A stretch of 60,461 bases of DNA, from assembly GCA_964573725.1 (NCBI GenBank), contig CAZNLJ010000030.1, positions 1 through 60,461 on the forward strand. The letters are read 5' to 3'. The translations under genes were made by a program, and so were the position numbers. The notes under the pieces were generated by a model. It ran no database searches, was not told the DNA's origin, and saw only the letters and a list, made by a program, of their open reading frames with translations. The DNA is from UBA6168 sp964573725 (GTDB lineage Bacteria; Bacteroidota; Bacteroidia; Chitinophagales; Saprospiraceae). This document shows positions 52,239-60,461 of the stretch, one piece after another. How positions within the stretch are numbered: the first letter of the stretch is position 1; every line of letters starts with the position of its first letter.

Positions 52239-53903
52239 ATGAAACATGTCCTGTTCCTACTCCTGCTGGTTCCCACATCCGCCATCGGACAAGCCGGTAC
52301 CCGCCCCGGCACCGCAGCGGACAAATCCAGGGAGCTGATCGTCGCCCTGCAGCCCGGGCAATCCGTCCCGCACCTGCTCGAGCGGTTGGCCGCCGACAGC
52401 ATGCCGACCGACCGTTGGCAGGTCGGCACCTTGTCCGCCGCCGTCAATATCCACCGCATCATCCTGCCCGCCGACGCGGATGGCGCCGCCGCCCTGGCCG
52501 CCTTGCACCGACATCCCGGTGTCCGCAATGCATCCCCGAATGCCCCCGTCCAATTCCGCGACAGCCTGCCCGACGACCCGGAATTCCCCGACCAATGGAA
52601 CCTGGAACGCATCGGCCTGCCCGCCGTCTGGTCCGCCGCAACCGGCGGCTTCTCGGCCGGCGGCGATGAAATCGTCGTCGCCGTCCTCGACAAGGGGTTC
52701 GACATCAGCCATGACGAACTTCAGCCGAACCTGTGGCGCAATCCCGGGGAAATTCCGTGGGACGGCCTGGATAACGACGGAAACGGCCTGACCGACGATG
52801 TGTTCGGTTGGAACTTCCGCGACAGCCTCCCCACTTTTTCCCCGGAAAAACACGGCACGGAAGTCTGCGGCGTCATCGGTGCCCGCGGCAACAACGGCGT
52901 GGGTATCGCCGGTGTCAACTGGCGGGTACGGATACTCCTACTGGGCGTGCAATATGTCGACGAGGTCGTCGCCGCCTTCGAGTATGTCCGGTCCATGCGG
53001 GAAACCTACAACCAAAGCGGCGGGACGGCAGGAGCCTTCCTTGTGGCCACCAACGCCTCGATCGGCATCGACAAACAACCCTGCAGCAGCTATCCCGCCT
53101 GGGGGGCGATGTTCGACCCCCTCGGCGCCGCCGGCGTGCTCAGCGTGGCCGCCACCGCCAATGAGAACTGGGATGTGGACGAACTGGGCGACATTCCCAC
53201 CAGCTGCCCCAGCGAATTCCTCGTCACCGTCACCAATTCCAACCAGGAAGACCGCCGCGAAGCAAACGCCGCCTACGGCAAGGAAAGCATCGACCTGTCG
53301 GCACCGGGCAAACGGATCCTCACCACCACCACCGGAAACGGATACAACGACTCGTTCAGCGGCACCTCCGCCGCCAGCCCCCATGTCGCCGCCGGAATCG
53401 CCCTCCTCCATGCCATGCCCTGCGACGACCTCGCCGACCTCGCCCGCAACGACCCGCCACAGGCCGCCCGCCTCATCCGCGACGCCCTCCTGCAATCCGT
53501 AGACCCCCTGCAAGACCTGCAGGACCTCACGGCCACCGGCGGCAGGCTCAACCTTTTCCACGCCATGGAAAAACTCCATACCTGGTGCATTTCCGATTCC
53601 CTGCAACGAGGGCAGGAACTGTTCCCCCGGGAATGGCTGGCCGCTCCCGACCTCCTCCGGCTGTACCCCAATCCGACCCGTGACCTGCTGACGGTGGAAT
53701 ATGCCACCCGCGACCTGGACCCCTTCCTGCTCCGGTGTTACAACGGCCTCGGACAATCGATCCGGCTGCAGGAACGGATCACCACCCCGGCATTCCAGCC
53801 GCAAAGCTTCTTCCTCGACACCAGCGGCTGGCCCGCCGGGCCCTACTTCCTGCATATCCCCGCCGGTACCCGTACCGTCGTGCAGACATTCATCAAACAA
53901 TAA
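52239..53903 (+). CDS. Secreted subtilisin-like serine protease (S8) with type A sorting domain
   Basis: The 554-residue protein has a signal peptide (residues 1-18), a propeptide (about 19-110), the catalytic domain (about 115-460) and a T9SS type A sorting domain. The triad is Asp151 in AVLDKGFD, His205 in EKHGTEVCGVIGA and Ser377 in FSGTSAASPHVAAG. LDNDGNGLTDDVFGWNF looks like a calcium-binding loop. The C-terminus RLYPNPTRDLLTVEY to VQTFIKQ is the sorting domain. Expected to be exported and to degrade or process extracellular proteins. Start 52239 gives a clean signal peptide; an in-frame region lies upstream within the previous gene's end. Confidence 0.93.
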   Translation: MKHVLFLLLLVPTSAIGQAGTRPGTAADKSRELIVALQPGQSVPHLLERLAADSMPTDRWQVGTLSAAVNIHRIILPADADGAAALAALHRHPGVRNASPNAPVQFRDSLPDDPEFPDQWNLERIGLPAVWSAATGGFSAGGDEIVVAVLDKGFDISHDELQPNLWRNPGEIPWDGLDNDGNGLTDDVFGWNFRDSLPTFSPEKHGTEVCGVIGARGNNGVGIAGVNWRVRILLLGVQYVDEVVAAFEYVRSMRETYNQSGGTAGAFLVATNASIGIDKQPCSSYPAWGAMFDPLGAAGVLSVAATANENWDVDELGDIPTSCPSEFLVTVTNSNQEDRREANAAYGKESIDLSAPGKRILTTTTGNGYNDSFSGTSAASPHVAAGIALLHAMPCDDLADLARNDPPQAARLIRDALLQSVDPLQDLQDLTATGGRLNLFHAMEKLHTWCISDSLQRGQELFPREWLAAPDLLRLYPNPTRDLLTVEYATRDLDPFLLRCYNGLGQSIRLQERITTPAFQPQSFFLDTSGWPAGPYFLHIPAGTRTVVQTFIKQ

Positions 53904-54001
53904 CAACCCACCCGGCGGACCATTTCACCACTTGGCAAGGGCAAGGATGCCGGGAAGGCCCCAGTTCCTCCCTCCCCCGCCCCGCCGAACGACCTTATCC
54001 G

Positions 54002-55117
54002 ATGAAACATTTCTTTTCCCATTGCGCCATCTCTCCCCTCACGGAGGCGGGCAGGCGCGCAGGCCACTTCTTTCTCGACGACCAGGCGGCGTTCGGTATG
54101 CTGCATTTCCTGGAGCATTATCCGGCCCGACAGGATGGTTTCAAACGCGCTTTCGCCGACTTGCTGAAAGTCTCCCCCGATGATGTCGCCATGGTCCGCA
54201 ATACCTCCGAGGCCATGTCCATGGTCGCCAATGGCTATCCTTTCCGGCCAGGGGACGAAATCATCTCTTTCGTCCATGAATACCCCGCCAACCATTATCC
54301 CTGGCGCTTGCAGGAACAACGGGGTGCCCGGTTGCGGCTGGTTGCCAACCGCCCCTGGGACCATCCGGATACCCAAAGCCTGCCCGGCTTCTTCACACTC
54401 GATGATATCGATGCCCTCCTGACCGACCGAACCCGTATCGTCGCCATCAGCCACGTCCAGTTTACCAGCGGCTTCGCCGTGGACCTCCGGGCCTTGGGGG
54501 AGCGCTGCCGCAGCCGGGGCATCGACCTGGTCGTGGATGCCGCCCAAAGCCTGGGATGCCTGCCCTTGTATCCGGAGGAAATGGGTATCTCCGCCATCGC
54601 CGCAGCCGGTTGGAAATGGCTGCTCGGACCCTTCGGTACCGGTGTCTTCTATACATCACCGGCTTTCCGTGAAAAATTGTCGACCGTCCTGGTCGGTGCG
54701 GAAACCATGCACCAGGGCATGGAGTACCTCGACCATGACTGGAACCCCCACCGCTCCGCAAAACGCTTCGAATATTCCTCCCTGCCCTTGTCCCTGATGG
54801 CGGCCCTCGAGGAAGGGGTCCGGGAGGTCCACCTCAAGACCAACCCGGAGGCGACCCGAAACCATGTCCTGCACCTCCAGGATGCCTTTCTCGGATCGCT
54901 TCGCCATGACCGGATCCAGGCGCTCCGGTTCGACGGACCCAACCGCTCCGGTATCCTCTCACTCCATGGCGAGGACCCCGCGGACCTCGTCCGCTTCCTC
55001 GCGGAAAATGGAATGTACACCACGGCCCGGAACGGATTTGTGCGTATCGCCCCCTTCCTCGGCAACACCGTTTCGGAAATGGAGGACCTCGCCGCCGCCG
55101 TCAACACCTATCCCTGA
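54002..55117 (+). CDS. Class V aminotransferase-fold PLP enzyme
   Basis: The 371-residue protein is of the cysteine desulfurase/isopenicillin N epimerase type. VVDAAQSLGCLPL (Asp179 and Gln182 contact PLP) and AAGWKWLLGPFGTGVFY (Lys205 forms the Schiff base) are clear, as is MVRNTSEAMSMVANG at the N-terminal cofactor loop. It lacks the C-terminal active-site cysteine loop of true cysteine desulfurases (no C near residue 320). Substrate unknown; possible roles include amino-sugar or amino-acid conversion. It follows the protease gene by 98 bp and may be an independent unit. Confidence 0.88.
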   Translation: MKHFFSHCAISPLTEAGRRAGHFFLDDQAAFGMLHFLEHYPARQDGFKRAFADLLKVSPDDVAMVRNTSEAMSMVANGYPFRPGDEIISFVHEYPANHYPWRLQEQRGARLRLVANRPWDHPDTQSLPGFFTLDDIDALLTDRTRIVAISHVQFTSGFAVDLRALGERCRSRGIDLVVDAAQSLGCLPLYPEEMGISAIAAAGWKWLLGPFGTGVFYTSPAFREKLSTVLVGAETMHQGMEYLDHDWNPHRSAKRFEYSSLPLSLMAALEEGVREVHLKTNPEATRNHVLHLQDAFLGSLRHDRIQALRFDGPNRSGILSLHGEDPADLVRFLAENGMYTTARNGFVRIAPFLGNTVSEMEDLAAAVNTYP

Positions 55118-55670
55118 CGGACACCGGTCCGCCCCCTTCCTGCCCGACGGCCGGAAACTTGGCCCCCGGCCATCCCCTTCTCCGGGGCGCTTGTGGGAAG
55201 CATACCGCCCGTTCGGCAAGCGGTGTGCACCGCCCCGCCCTCCCTTATCCGGAAAGACAATGCGAACGGCCGGCTCATGGCTGGAATCGCTCGGTTCCTG
55301 ACCGCCGCCGCACCCGCGAGGACCCGCGCCGGCAAGTGGCCGGATCGCACCGCCCCGCTCGGTGTACCGGAAGCGCCCCCTCCACGGACCTGCCTGCGAG
55401 ACCGGCGGAGGGTCGGCATAGCCGGACTTTTAATTCCTAAAAAATTGATTTTCTGTTTTTTATTCAAAAATAAAGAAACAAGTCCCGGCCACAGGCACCC
55501 AGCAGCGGCCCACCGGGAAACACAGGTGGTCGACCACACTTTTTTTTATTAAAAACAGCCTGAAAAATTTTTCTTATCTTCCAAATGCACTATTTTTGCA
55601 GCCGCTTAAGCAAATATAATCCTGCGAAAAGTCAACGGAATACATACGCATCCCCCCCGAAACCAATACC
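55118..55670. other. 553-bp gap before tRNA-Arg
   Basis: The left part is GC-rich without a convincing gene. The right part (about 55428-55620) is AT-rich and contains the tRNA-Arg/ribosomal protein promoter. A TAnnTTTG match on the minus strand (55465-55472) probably reflects base composition. Confidence 0.55.
55591..55598 (+). promoter_or_regulatory. Promoter of tRNA-Arg and the following ribosomal protein genes
   Basis: TATTTTTG is a perfect TAnnTTTG, with TTT (55568-55570) 20 bp upstream as a near -33 element. It is followed by CAGCCGCTTAAGC, closely like the sequence after the tRNA-Phe promoter. Confidence 0.75.
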
Positions 55671-55746
55671 GGCTCCGTAGCTTAATGGATAGAGCATCTG
55701 ACTACGGATCAGAAGGTTGGAGGTTCGAGTCCTCCCGGAGTCACCA
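55671..55746 (+). tRNA. tRNA-Arg (ACG)
   Basis: Acceptor GGCTCCG (55671-55677) pairs with CGGAGTC (55736-55742); anticodon stem TCTGA/TCAGA encloses CTACGGA with anticodon ACG at 55704-55706; T arm GGAGG-TTCGAGT-CCTCC. Discriminator A55743 is followed by an encoded CCA (55744-55746), unlike the tRNA-Phe gene. It lies 70 bp before rpmB. Confidence 0.98.
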
Positions 55747-55816
55747 CTACCCTCAGGATCTGCCAGGATTCACCCGGCGGGTCCTCCACTCGTCTTCAAG
55801 TACAAACCGCAACACC

Positions 55817-56065
55817 ATGTCCAGAGTATGTGACATCACCGGCAAGCGCCCGATTACCGGGAACAACGTTTCGCACTCCAACCGCAAGACGCGCCGCCGG
55901 TTCCTTCCGAACCTGCATAAGAAGCGTTTCTACGTCCCGGAACTCGACAAATGGGTCTCCCTGAAGGTTTCCTCCCATGCACTCCGCACGATCAACAAGC
56001 ACGGTCTGTATGCCTATGTTCGGAAGCTTCAGGCAAAAGGGGAAGCCCTGGACATCAAACTCTAA
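55817..56065 (+). CDS. rpmB: 50S ribosomal protein L28 (bL28)
   Basis: The 82-residue basic protein starts MSRVCDITGKRPITGNNVSH and continues NRKTRRRFLPNL, the L28 signature, with VSSHALRTINKHG near the end. Start 55817 is set by the conserved N-terminus. First gene of the tRNA-Arg/rpmB/rpmG/bL38 unit. Confidence 0.98.
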   Translation: MSRVCDITGKRPITGNNVSHSNRKTRRRFLPNLHKKRFYVPELDKWVSLKVSSHALRTINKHGLYAYVRKLQAKGEALDIKL

Positions 56066-56091
56066 TCGATCATCCTTAATCATCCGCTGAA

Positions 56092-56280
56092 ATGGCAAAG
56101 AAATCGAAAGGCAACCGCCTCATGATCATCCTGGAATGCACGGAACAAAAGAAAGCGGGTGTCCCGGGAATGTCCCGTTACGTGACCGAGAAGAACCGGA
56201 AAAACACCCCGGACCGGCTCGAGCTCAAGAAGTACAATCCGTTCATGAAAAAAGTGACCGTCCATCGGGAAATAAAGTAA
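56092..56280 (+). CDS. rpmG: 50S ribosomal protein L33 (bL33)
   Basis: The 62-residue protein MAKKSKGNRLMIILECTEQK has the L33 core RYVTEKNRKNTPDRLELKKY and ends VTVHREIK. It lacks the paired CxxC zinc motifs, so it is the zinc-free form. Begins 26 bp after rpmB. Confidence 0.98.
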   Translation: MAKKSKGNRLMIILECTEQKKAGVPGMSRYVTEKNRKNTPDRLELKKYNPFMKKVTVHREIK

Positions 56281-56347
56281 TCGGCGCTTACGCTGCCGGC
56301 ACCCCTTATTTCCGTTCGGCCGGAACTTTCCTTCCCGGCACTTGGTT

Positions 56348-56370
56348 TGGATAATTGACTGTTATCCACA
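56348..56370. promoter_or_regulatory. Inverted repeat containing a DnaA-box-like sequence
   Basis: TGGATAA (56348-56354), loop TTGACTG, TTATCCA (56362-56368); the right arm extends to TTATCCACA (56362-56370), identical to a consensus DnaA box. It lies in the 111-bp gap between rpmG and the bL38-type gene. It may be a leader hairpin; a single box is weak evidence for DnaA. Confidence 0.3.
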
Positions 56371-56391
56371 AAAATTTTAAAAGTAAACGTT

Positions 56392-56565
56392 ATGGCAAAA
56401 GTATCCAAAAACGCAAGGGTAGCCCAGCGTGCAGCGAACGCAGGGTCGGGCCGTGATTTCGTAAAAGTCATCAAGAGTGTCAAGGACCCCAAGACGGGCC
56501 GCTATACCTACAAGGAACAGATGGTGCACAAGGATAAGGTAAAGGACTTTTTCCAGAGCAAGTAA
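56392..56565 (+). CDS. Small Bacteroidota-specific ribosomal protein (DUF4295, bL38-type)
   Basis: A 57-residue basic protein, MAKVSKNARVAQRAANAGSG, followed by RDFVKVIKSVKDPKTGRYTY and ending VKDFFQSK. It matches the small DUF4295 family usually encoded between rpmG and ftsY in Bacteroidota. I believe this is the protein identified as a new large-subunit component (bL38) in the Flavobacterium ribosome structure; the family match is firm, the name less so. It is easily missed because of its length. A strong hairpin follows 34 bp after the stop. Confidence 0.93.
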   Translation: MAKVSKNARVAQRAANAGSGRDFVKVIKSVKDPKTGRYTYKEQMVHKDKVKDFFQSK

Positions 56566-56598
56566 ACGCTCCTATCCTTTCCTGCGGGTGCATCCCAC

Positions 56599-56635
56599 AA
56601 AGGCTTTTCTTAAACTTGCTTTAGGAAAAGCCTTT
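56599..56635 (+). terminator. Strong hairpin ending the ribosomal protein unit
   Basis: AAAGGCTTTTC (56599-56609) pairs with GAAAAGCCTTT (56625-56635), and the inner bases TTAAA/TTTAG extend the stem to about 17 bp with loop CTTGC. The T tract is short, but the stem is long and lies between bL38 and ftsY. Confidence 0.85.
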
Positions 56636-56814
56636 GCCGTTTGTAGCCGTTCCATGTATGGCACGCACGATACCGCCCGCTGCCGGGGTAGCCGCACGGA
56701 GGTATCACCGTGCATTCGGTCCGCGCGAACGACCGTCCCGTGGGTACCCCGGTCCGTCCCGTGGTAATCCGGGGAAGCCCCACCCCTTGCCCGCTTCAAA
56801 ACACAGCTGACCTT

Positions 56815-57771
56815 ATGAGTTTCTTTAAAAAATTCTTCACCCGGGAAAAGGAACAGGACCTGGAAAAAGGGCTGGAGAAGACCAAGACCGGATTCCTGGA
56901 AAAACTGACCAAGGCGGTCGCCGGCCGTAGCACCATCGATACGGAGGTACTTGACGACTTGGAACAGCTGCTCATCACTTCGGATGTCGGGCTCGCCACC
57001 ACCGTCAAGATCATCGAACGCATAGAAAAAAGGGTCCGCGCCGACAAGTATGTGGGTACCCAGGAGCTGAACACGTTGATGAAGGATGAGATTATCCGCC
57101 TGCTCGAGGAGAACAACACCACGGAGACGGACGGATTCCAAATCCCCTCCGACAAACGACCCTACATCCTGCTGGTGGTCGGGGTGAACGGGGTCGGAAA
57201 AACCACCACCATCGGCAAATTGGCCTGGCAGTTCACCCAGGCCGGGCACAAGGTCGTCATCGGGGCCGGCGACACCTTCCGGGCCGCCGCCGTCGACCAA
57301 TTGAAAATCTGGTCGGAGCGGGTCGGCTGCGATTTTTACGCCCGGGGCATGCACACCGACCCGGCCGCCGTCGCTTACGAAACCACGGATTATGCCGTCC
57401 GCAACCAGTGCGATGTAGCCATCATCGATACCGCCGGCCGTTTGCATACCAAGGTCAACCTGATGAACGAACTCGGCAAGATCAAGCGCTCCGTCGGAAA
57501 ACGCCTGCCGGATGCACCCCACGATGTCCTGCTCGTCCTGGATGCCACCACCGGACAAAATGCCATCGAGCAGGCCCGGCATTTCACTTCGGCCACCGAT
57601 GTCAGCTGCCTCGCACTGACCAAATTGGACGGCACGGCAAAAGGCGGGGTCGCCATCGGCATCTCCGACCAGTTCCGGATTCCGATCCGCTATATCGGCG
57701 TGGGGGAAGCCATCGACAAGTTGCAACCTTTCCACAAACGGGCATTCGTGGAATCCCTCTTCCGGTCCTGA
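56815..57771 (+). CDS. ftsY: Signal recognition particle receptor FtsY
   Basis: The 318-residue GTPase targets ribosomes translating membrane proteins to the Sec translocon. It has a short N domain with basic helices but no long acidic A domain. The G domain shows VVGVNGVGKTTTIGKLA (P loop), DTFRAAAVDQL, IIDTAGRLHTKVNLM, and TKLDGTAKGG, all canonical, with GVGEAIDKLQPF near the end. Start 56815 is the first ATG after the terminator that fits the family. Confidence 0.97.
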   Translation: MSFFKKFFTREKEQDLEKGLEKTKTGFLEKLTKAVAGRSTIDTEVLDDLEQLLITSDVGLATTVKIIERIEKRVRADKYVGTQELNTLMKDEIIRLLEENNTTETDGFQIPSDKRPYILLVVGVNGVGKTTTIGKLAWQFTQAGHKVVIGAGDTFRAAAVDQLKIWSERVGCDFYARGMHTDPAAVAYETTDYAVRNQCDVAIIDTAGRLHTKVNLMNELGKIKRSVGKRLPDAPHDVLLVLDATTGQNAIEQARHFTSATDVSCLALTKLDGTAKGGVAIGISDQFRIPIRYIGVGEAIDKLQPFHKRAFVESLFRS

Positions 57772-57774
57772 CCT

Positions 57775-58407
57775 ATGCCTCGCCCACCCAGCCCCCTTTT
57801 CATTGCCCTGGAAGGATTGGACGGATCCGGAAAGACCACCGCCGCCCATGCCCTGGCCGCCCACTTATCGGATGCCTACGGGGCGGATGTACTCCTCACC
57901 TGCGAACCGAAAACGGAAGCCTGCGGGGGCGATTTCATCCGCGACGTGATTTCCCGCCGCATCACCACCTTCCGTTCCCGGACCCTGGCCCTGGCTTTCG
58001 CCGCCAACCGGCTGGACCATTGCGACCGGACCATCGACCCCTGGTTGCGGCGCCCCGGCCTCCCGATGGTCATCTCGGACCGGTACTACCTCTCCTCCCT
58101 CGTCTATCAACAGGAACCTGACTTTCCTTTCGAGTCCATCCTCCGACTGAACGAACTGGCCCGAAAACCGGACCTGATCTTCTTCCTGCAGGCCAGCCAC
58201 GAGGTGTGTTATGCCCGGATGAAGAAACGGGACCTTCCGGTCGACCTATTCGAGGAAAATCTGGAAGAAACCCGATTCCGGTACCTGGAAGCCATCGATT
58301 TCCTGCGAAAAAACCACCAGGACCGCATCGTGGTCATCAATGCGGACGGTCCCCCATCCTCCGTCGTGGATGCGATGGCGGAAGCGCTGTCGCAATTGTT
58401 CCGATAA
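57775..58407 (+). CDS. tmk: Thymidylate kinase
   Basis: Phosphorylates dTMP to dTDP. The 210-residue P-loop kinase starts LFIALEGLDGSGKTTAAHAL (Walker A GLDGSGKTT), then FAANRLDHCDRTIDPWL and SDRYYLSSLVYQ, the DRY/H substrate motif. The lid segment is unusual: KKRDLPVDLFEENLEETRFRY, with an acidic patch. It begins 3 bp after ftsY, so the two are co-transcribed. Confidence 0.93.
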   Translation: MPRPPSPLFIALEGLDGSGKTTAAHALAAHLSDAYGADVLLTCEPKTEACGGDFIRDVISRRITTFRSRTLALAFAANRLDHCDRTIDPWLRRPGLPMVISDRYYLSSLVYQQEPDFPFESILRLNELARKPDLIFFLQASHEVCYARMKKRDLPVDLFEENLEETRFRYLEAIDFLRKNHQDRIVVINADGPPSSVVDAMAEALSQLFR

Positions 58408-58649
58408 ACCGGCTCCGGATGCCTCCCAAGCCCGGTAGTCCGGTGGCGAGGACACTTGCGCAGCCCCGCAATCCGAATTTGCACATGACGACCGGGCAAT
58501 GGAAAGTACCGCGGACATCCCGCAGGTCCGCACCGCGGAGCGATGCCCGAACCACGGACAAAGCGGAAGAGGGACCGGCGATTGTCGTTCCCGCCTCAAT
58601 TGCCGGGTGATGCCGGCCGTTTGGGCAGCGCCAACAGGGTGGCGCCCCT

Positions 58650-60461
58650 TCAATAACCGCCCAGGTACCGGCGGAGAAACCATTCCGCCGACAACCACAA
58701 CAGGGCTGTCCAGAAAATCCATTTCAGGTGGATGACGGACCGGGTACGGGTACTGGTGTAGACCATCGGTTTTAGGCCGGCGGCCAACAATGTCTCCCCG
58801 AGTTGGTCCAGTTCGTCCGGACGAAAAAAGCCGCCCCCCGTATCCGCACCCCATTTGCGCAGCAGCGCATGATCGGCCGTGGACTCATAAATCTCCAGTT
58901 GCAGCGGCTGTATACTGAATTTCCCTTCACTGGAGAGCGTCTCCCCACCGTAGGTCGTCTCGGCCCGGCAGGTGTAATCCCCCGGCGGAAACATCCCGGC
59001 CGACAGCGTGTAGGCCCGGGTCGTCCGGCTGAAGGTAAAGTCGAATGCGTCGCCGTCGCGATTCGTAATGACCAGGGTGACGTCCGGTTCGTTGACCAGT
59101 TCGAGCCCCTGGTTGTACAGTTCCGCATCCACGACGACCGGTTCGTTCTCTTGGAAGACCGCTTTGGAAACGGCCAGCCGGAAACGCCTTTTGTCGGCTT
59201 TGAGGGTCGCATACTGGATATTGCTGCCGATCAGCGCCTCGAACACCGCGTGGTCCTGGTGTTGCAGGTAATCGAACAGCCGCCACCGCCAGAGTCCTTC
59301 CGCCGCCAATACGGCGGTCTTGACGCCCTCGGTCTCGCCGAACAGTAACAAGGGATAGCGGGTATCCACTTTGCCGATGCGCTGCAGCAGCAGGACCTGG
59401 GCATTGGCGCTTGCCTGGAAATCGCCGAAAGGAGCCGTCAGCGGATTGAAGGCCGGCAGGGACTTCCGGGTTTCCTCGGGGATGTTGAACAGGTTGAAGT
59501 CGGGATGGAAAACACCCTGGACATCATTGGTATTCCGTTGGTCCCCGACAATGGTCAGCAAGGGCTGTGCGCGGTTGAAGCGGGCGAGGTCCGTTTGGGT
59601 TCCGACGATAAACATCCGGGGCACCTGCCGCTGGTCCAGGTCTTCCAGCAGGCCGGATATATCATGCCGGCCGCTCGGCAGGTTGTGCAGGACCACCAGG
59701 TCGAAGCTCCCCGGATCTTCCCGGAAGCGGTCGACCAGTGCGCTGGTTACCTGGTAGTTCCGATTCTTCTCCAAGCTCTGCCGCAAGGCGGAAATATCCG
59801 GATGCGGGGAATTGGCCAGCAGCAGTATTTTCTGCCGGGCATCGATGACATCGACAAAGAAGGTCCTGGTGTTGTTTGCGGCCGTGGTTTCCCCTTCCAC
59901 CGGTACCAGGGACACCTCATACTGCCGGACGCCCGGGGCATCCGCCTCGAGCACCACTTCCCGGGTGGCGAAGAAATTATGCCGGTCGATCGGCAAGGCA
60001 AATGTCTGCAACAACCTGCGGTTGCCACCCACCACCTCCGATACCTGGAGCCGTGCTTCGCTACCCGCACAGTTGCGGGCGGCAATATCCGCCTGTATTG
60101 TGAATCGGTCCCCCATATAGGCGACCTGGTTGTGGAAGACCCGCTTGAGCACCAGGTCCTTCCGCTGGGAGGTATCGCCCAGCCCGATGGTGAATACCGG
60201 GGCGTTCGGCCGGGCAGGCACATACAGGGGGTGGAGTCCCTGGTTGTAGATGCCGTCACTGGCCACCACCATCGCACCCAGGTGCTGGTTACCGAACTGG
60301 TCGGCGGCCATGGTCACCAGCTCGGACAGGTCGGAGGCCTTGTCCCGGAACGCAAAATCCACCCCTTCCCGCACCCGTTCCCCGAAAGCATAGCTGCGCA
60401 CATCGAAGGTTTCGGACAGGCGGGCCGCCAAGTCCTCCCAGCTGCGACGGTATGCCTGCTG
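58650..60461 (-). CDS. BatA/VWA-related membrane protein, 5' end outside the window
   Basis: The frame is open through the right edge; 603 residues are visible. The visible part has a region resembling the end of a VWA-type domain (DLSELVTMAADQFGNQHLGAMVVASDGIYNQ, about the first 70 residues), an Ig-like stretch, a Rossmann-like segment starting ILLLANSPHPDIS (a partner-binding or glutamine-amidotransferase-like fold), further beta domains, and a C-terminal membrane helix HLKWIFWTALLWLSAEWFLRR. Large BatA/VWA-type inner-membrane proteins of this plan are common in Bacteroidota and are thought to act with MoxR ATPases; the exact role is unknown. No conserved catalytic residues are evident. Confidence 0.75.
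   Translation of the reverse strand, partial: QQAYRRSWEDLAARLSETFDVRSYAFGERVREGVDFAFRDKASDLSELVTMAADQFGNQHLGAMVVASDGIYNQGLHPLYVPARPNAPVFTIGLGDTSQRKDLVLKRVFHNQVAYMGDRFTIQADIAARNCAGSEARLQVSEVVGGNRRLLQTFALPIDRHNFFATREVVLEADAPGVRQYEVSLVPVEGETTAANNTRTFFVDVIDARQKILLLANSPHPDISALRQSLEKNRNYQVTSALVDRFREDPGSFDLVVLHNLPSGRHDISGLLEDLDQRQVPRMFIVGTQTDLARFNRAQPLLTIVGDQRNTNDVQGVFHPDFNLFNIPEETRKSLPAFNPLTAPFGDFQASANAQVLLLQRIGKVDTRYPLLLFGETEGVKTAVLAAEGLWRWRLFDYLQHQDHAVFEALIGSNIQYATLKADKRRFRLAVSKAVFQENEPVVVDAELYNQGLELVNEPDVTLVITNRDGDAFDFTFSRTTRAYTLSAGMFPPGDYTCRAETTYGGETLSSEGKFSIQPLQLEIYESTADHALLRKWGADTGGGFFRPDELDQLGETLLAAGLKPMVYTSTRTRSVIHLKWIFWTALLWLSAEWFLRRYLGGY

Noticed and set aside
55108..55539. Minus-strand 143-codon frame in the gap before tRNA-Arg
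   Set aside because: The promoter-like match at 55465-55472 lies inside the frame, composition is Gly/Arg/Ala-rich noise, and no motif is visible.

Overview
The window reads as chromosomal DNA of a high-GC Bacteroidota, most likely a member of the Saprospiria (Saprospiraceae/Lewinella-like). The evidence is: two giant surface proteins ending in gliding-motility-type (CHU_C, type B) sorting domains; a lipase and a subtilase ending in type A sorting domains of the type IX secretion system; SprB-like repeat modules; the Bacteroidota-specific small ribosomal protein encoded after rpmG; a CrtD/CruF carotenoid pair; and promoters of the Bacteroidota form TTG-N18-20-TAnnTTTG. I see no insertion sequence, integrase, phage gene or CRISPR array, so this looks like core chromosome plus lineage-specific surface and envelope genes.

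Layout. 1-5.5 kb: 3' end of a 153-bp-repeat surface protein, psd, tRNA-Phe, an exported flavodoxin-like protein, a GrpB-family protein, a candidate small RNA with its terminator, and an M16 protease. 5.8-11.2 kb: methylmalonyl-CoA mutase, then rpe overlapping an OstA-like envelope protein. 11.2-21 kb, all minus strand: VOC protein, a membrane coiled-coil protein (here called TMCC-A), folD, a secreted lipase, and TamB. 21.4-25.2 kb: stand-alone nitric oxide synthase oxygenase, then CrtD-like desaturase and CruF-like hydratase. 25.3-30.3 kb, minus: thioesterase, arginine deiminase, and a GT2/aldo-keto reductase/FAD oxidoreductase group. 30.5-40.8 kb: acyltransferase plus coiled-coil protein, then an 8.4-kb adhesin gene.

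41.2-48.0 kb: TMCC-B (full-length paralogue of TMCC-A), a substrate-binding protein fused to a peptidoglycan-binding OmpA domain, a permease with an extra periplasmic insert, an ABC ATPase, a tRNA methyltransferase and a flippase-like protein. 48.3-55.1 kb: a small HTH-like protein, YihY-type membrane protein, MoxR-like AAA+ ATPase, DUF1684 lipoprotein-like protein, secreted subtilase, PLP enzyme. 55.6-60.4 kb: tRNA-Arg, rpmB, rpmG, the bL38-type protein, ftsY, tmk, and the C-terminal part of a VWA/BatA-like membrane protein that runs off the window.

The most unusual unit is the 41.2-45.9 kb set. Its proteins look like an ABC importer whose binding protein is anchored in the inner membrane at one end and in the cell wall at the other, encoded next to a membrane coiled-coil protein whose only other copy in the window lies near folD. 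Other points worth attention are the stand-alone NOS close to an arginine deiminase, a palindrome sitting inside the arginine deiminase promoter, a perfect 42-bp palindrome after the giant adhesin, a candidate small RNA, and an extended promoter sequence shared by both tRNA genes. All functions are inferred from recognisable motifs and context; no database search was run.
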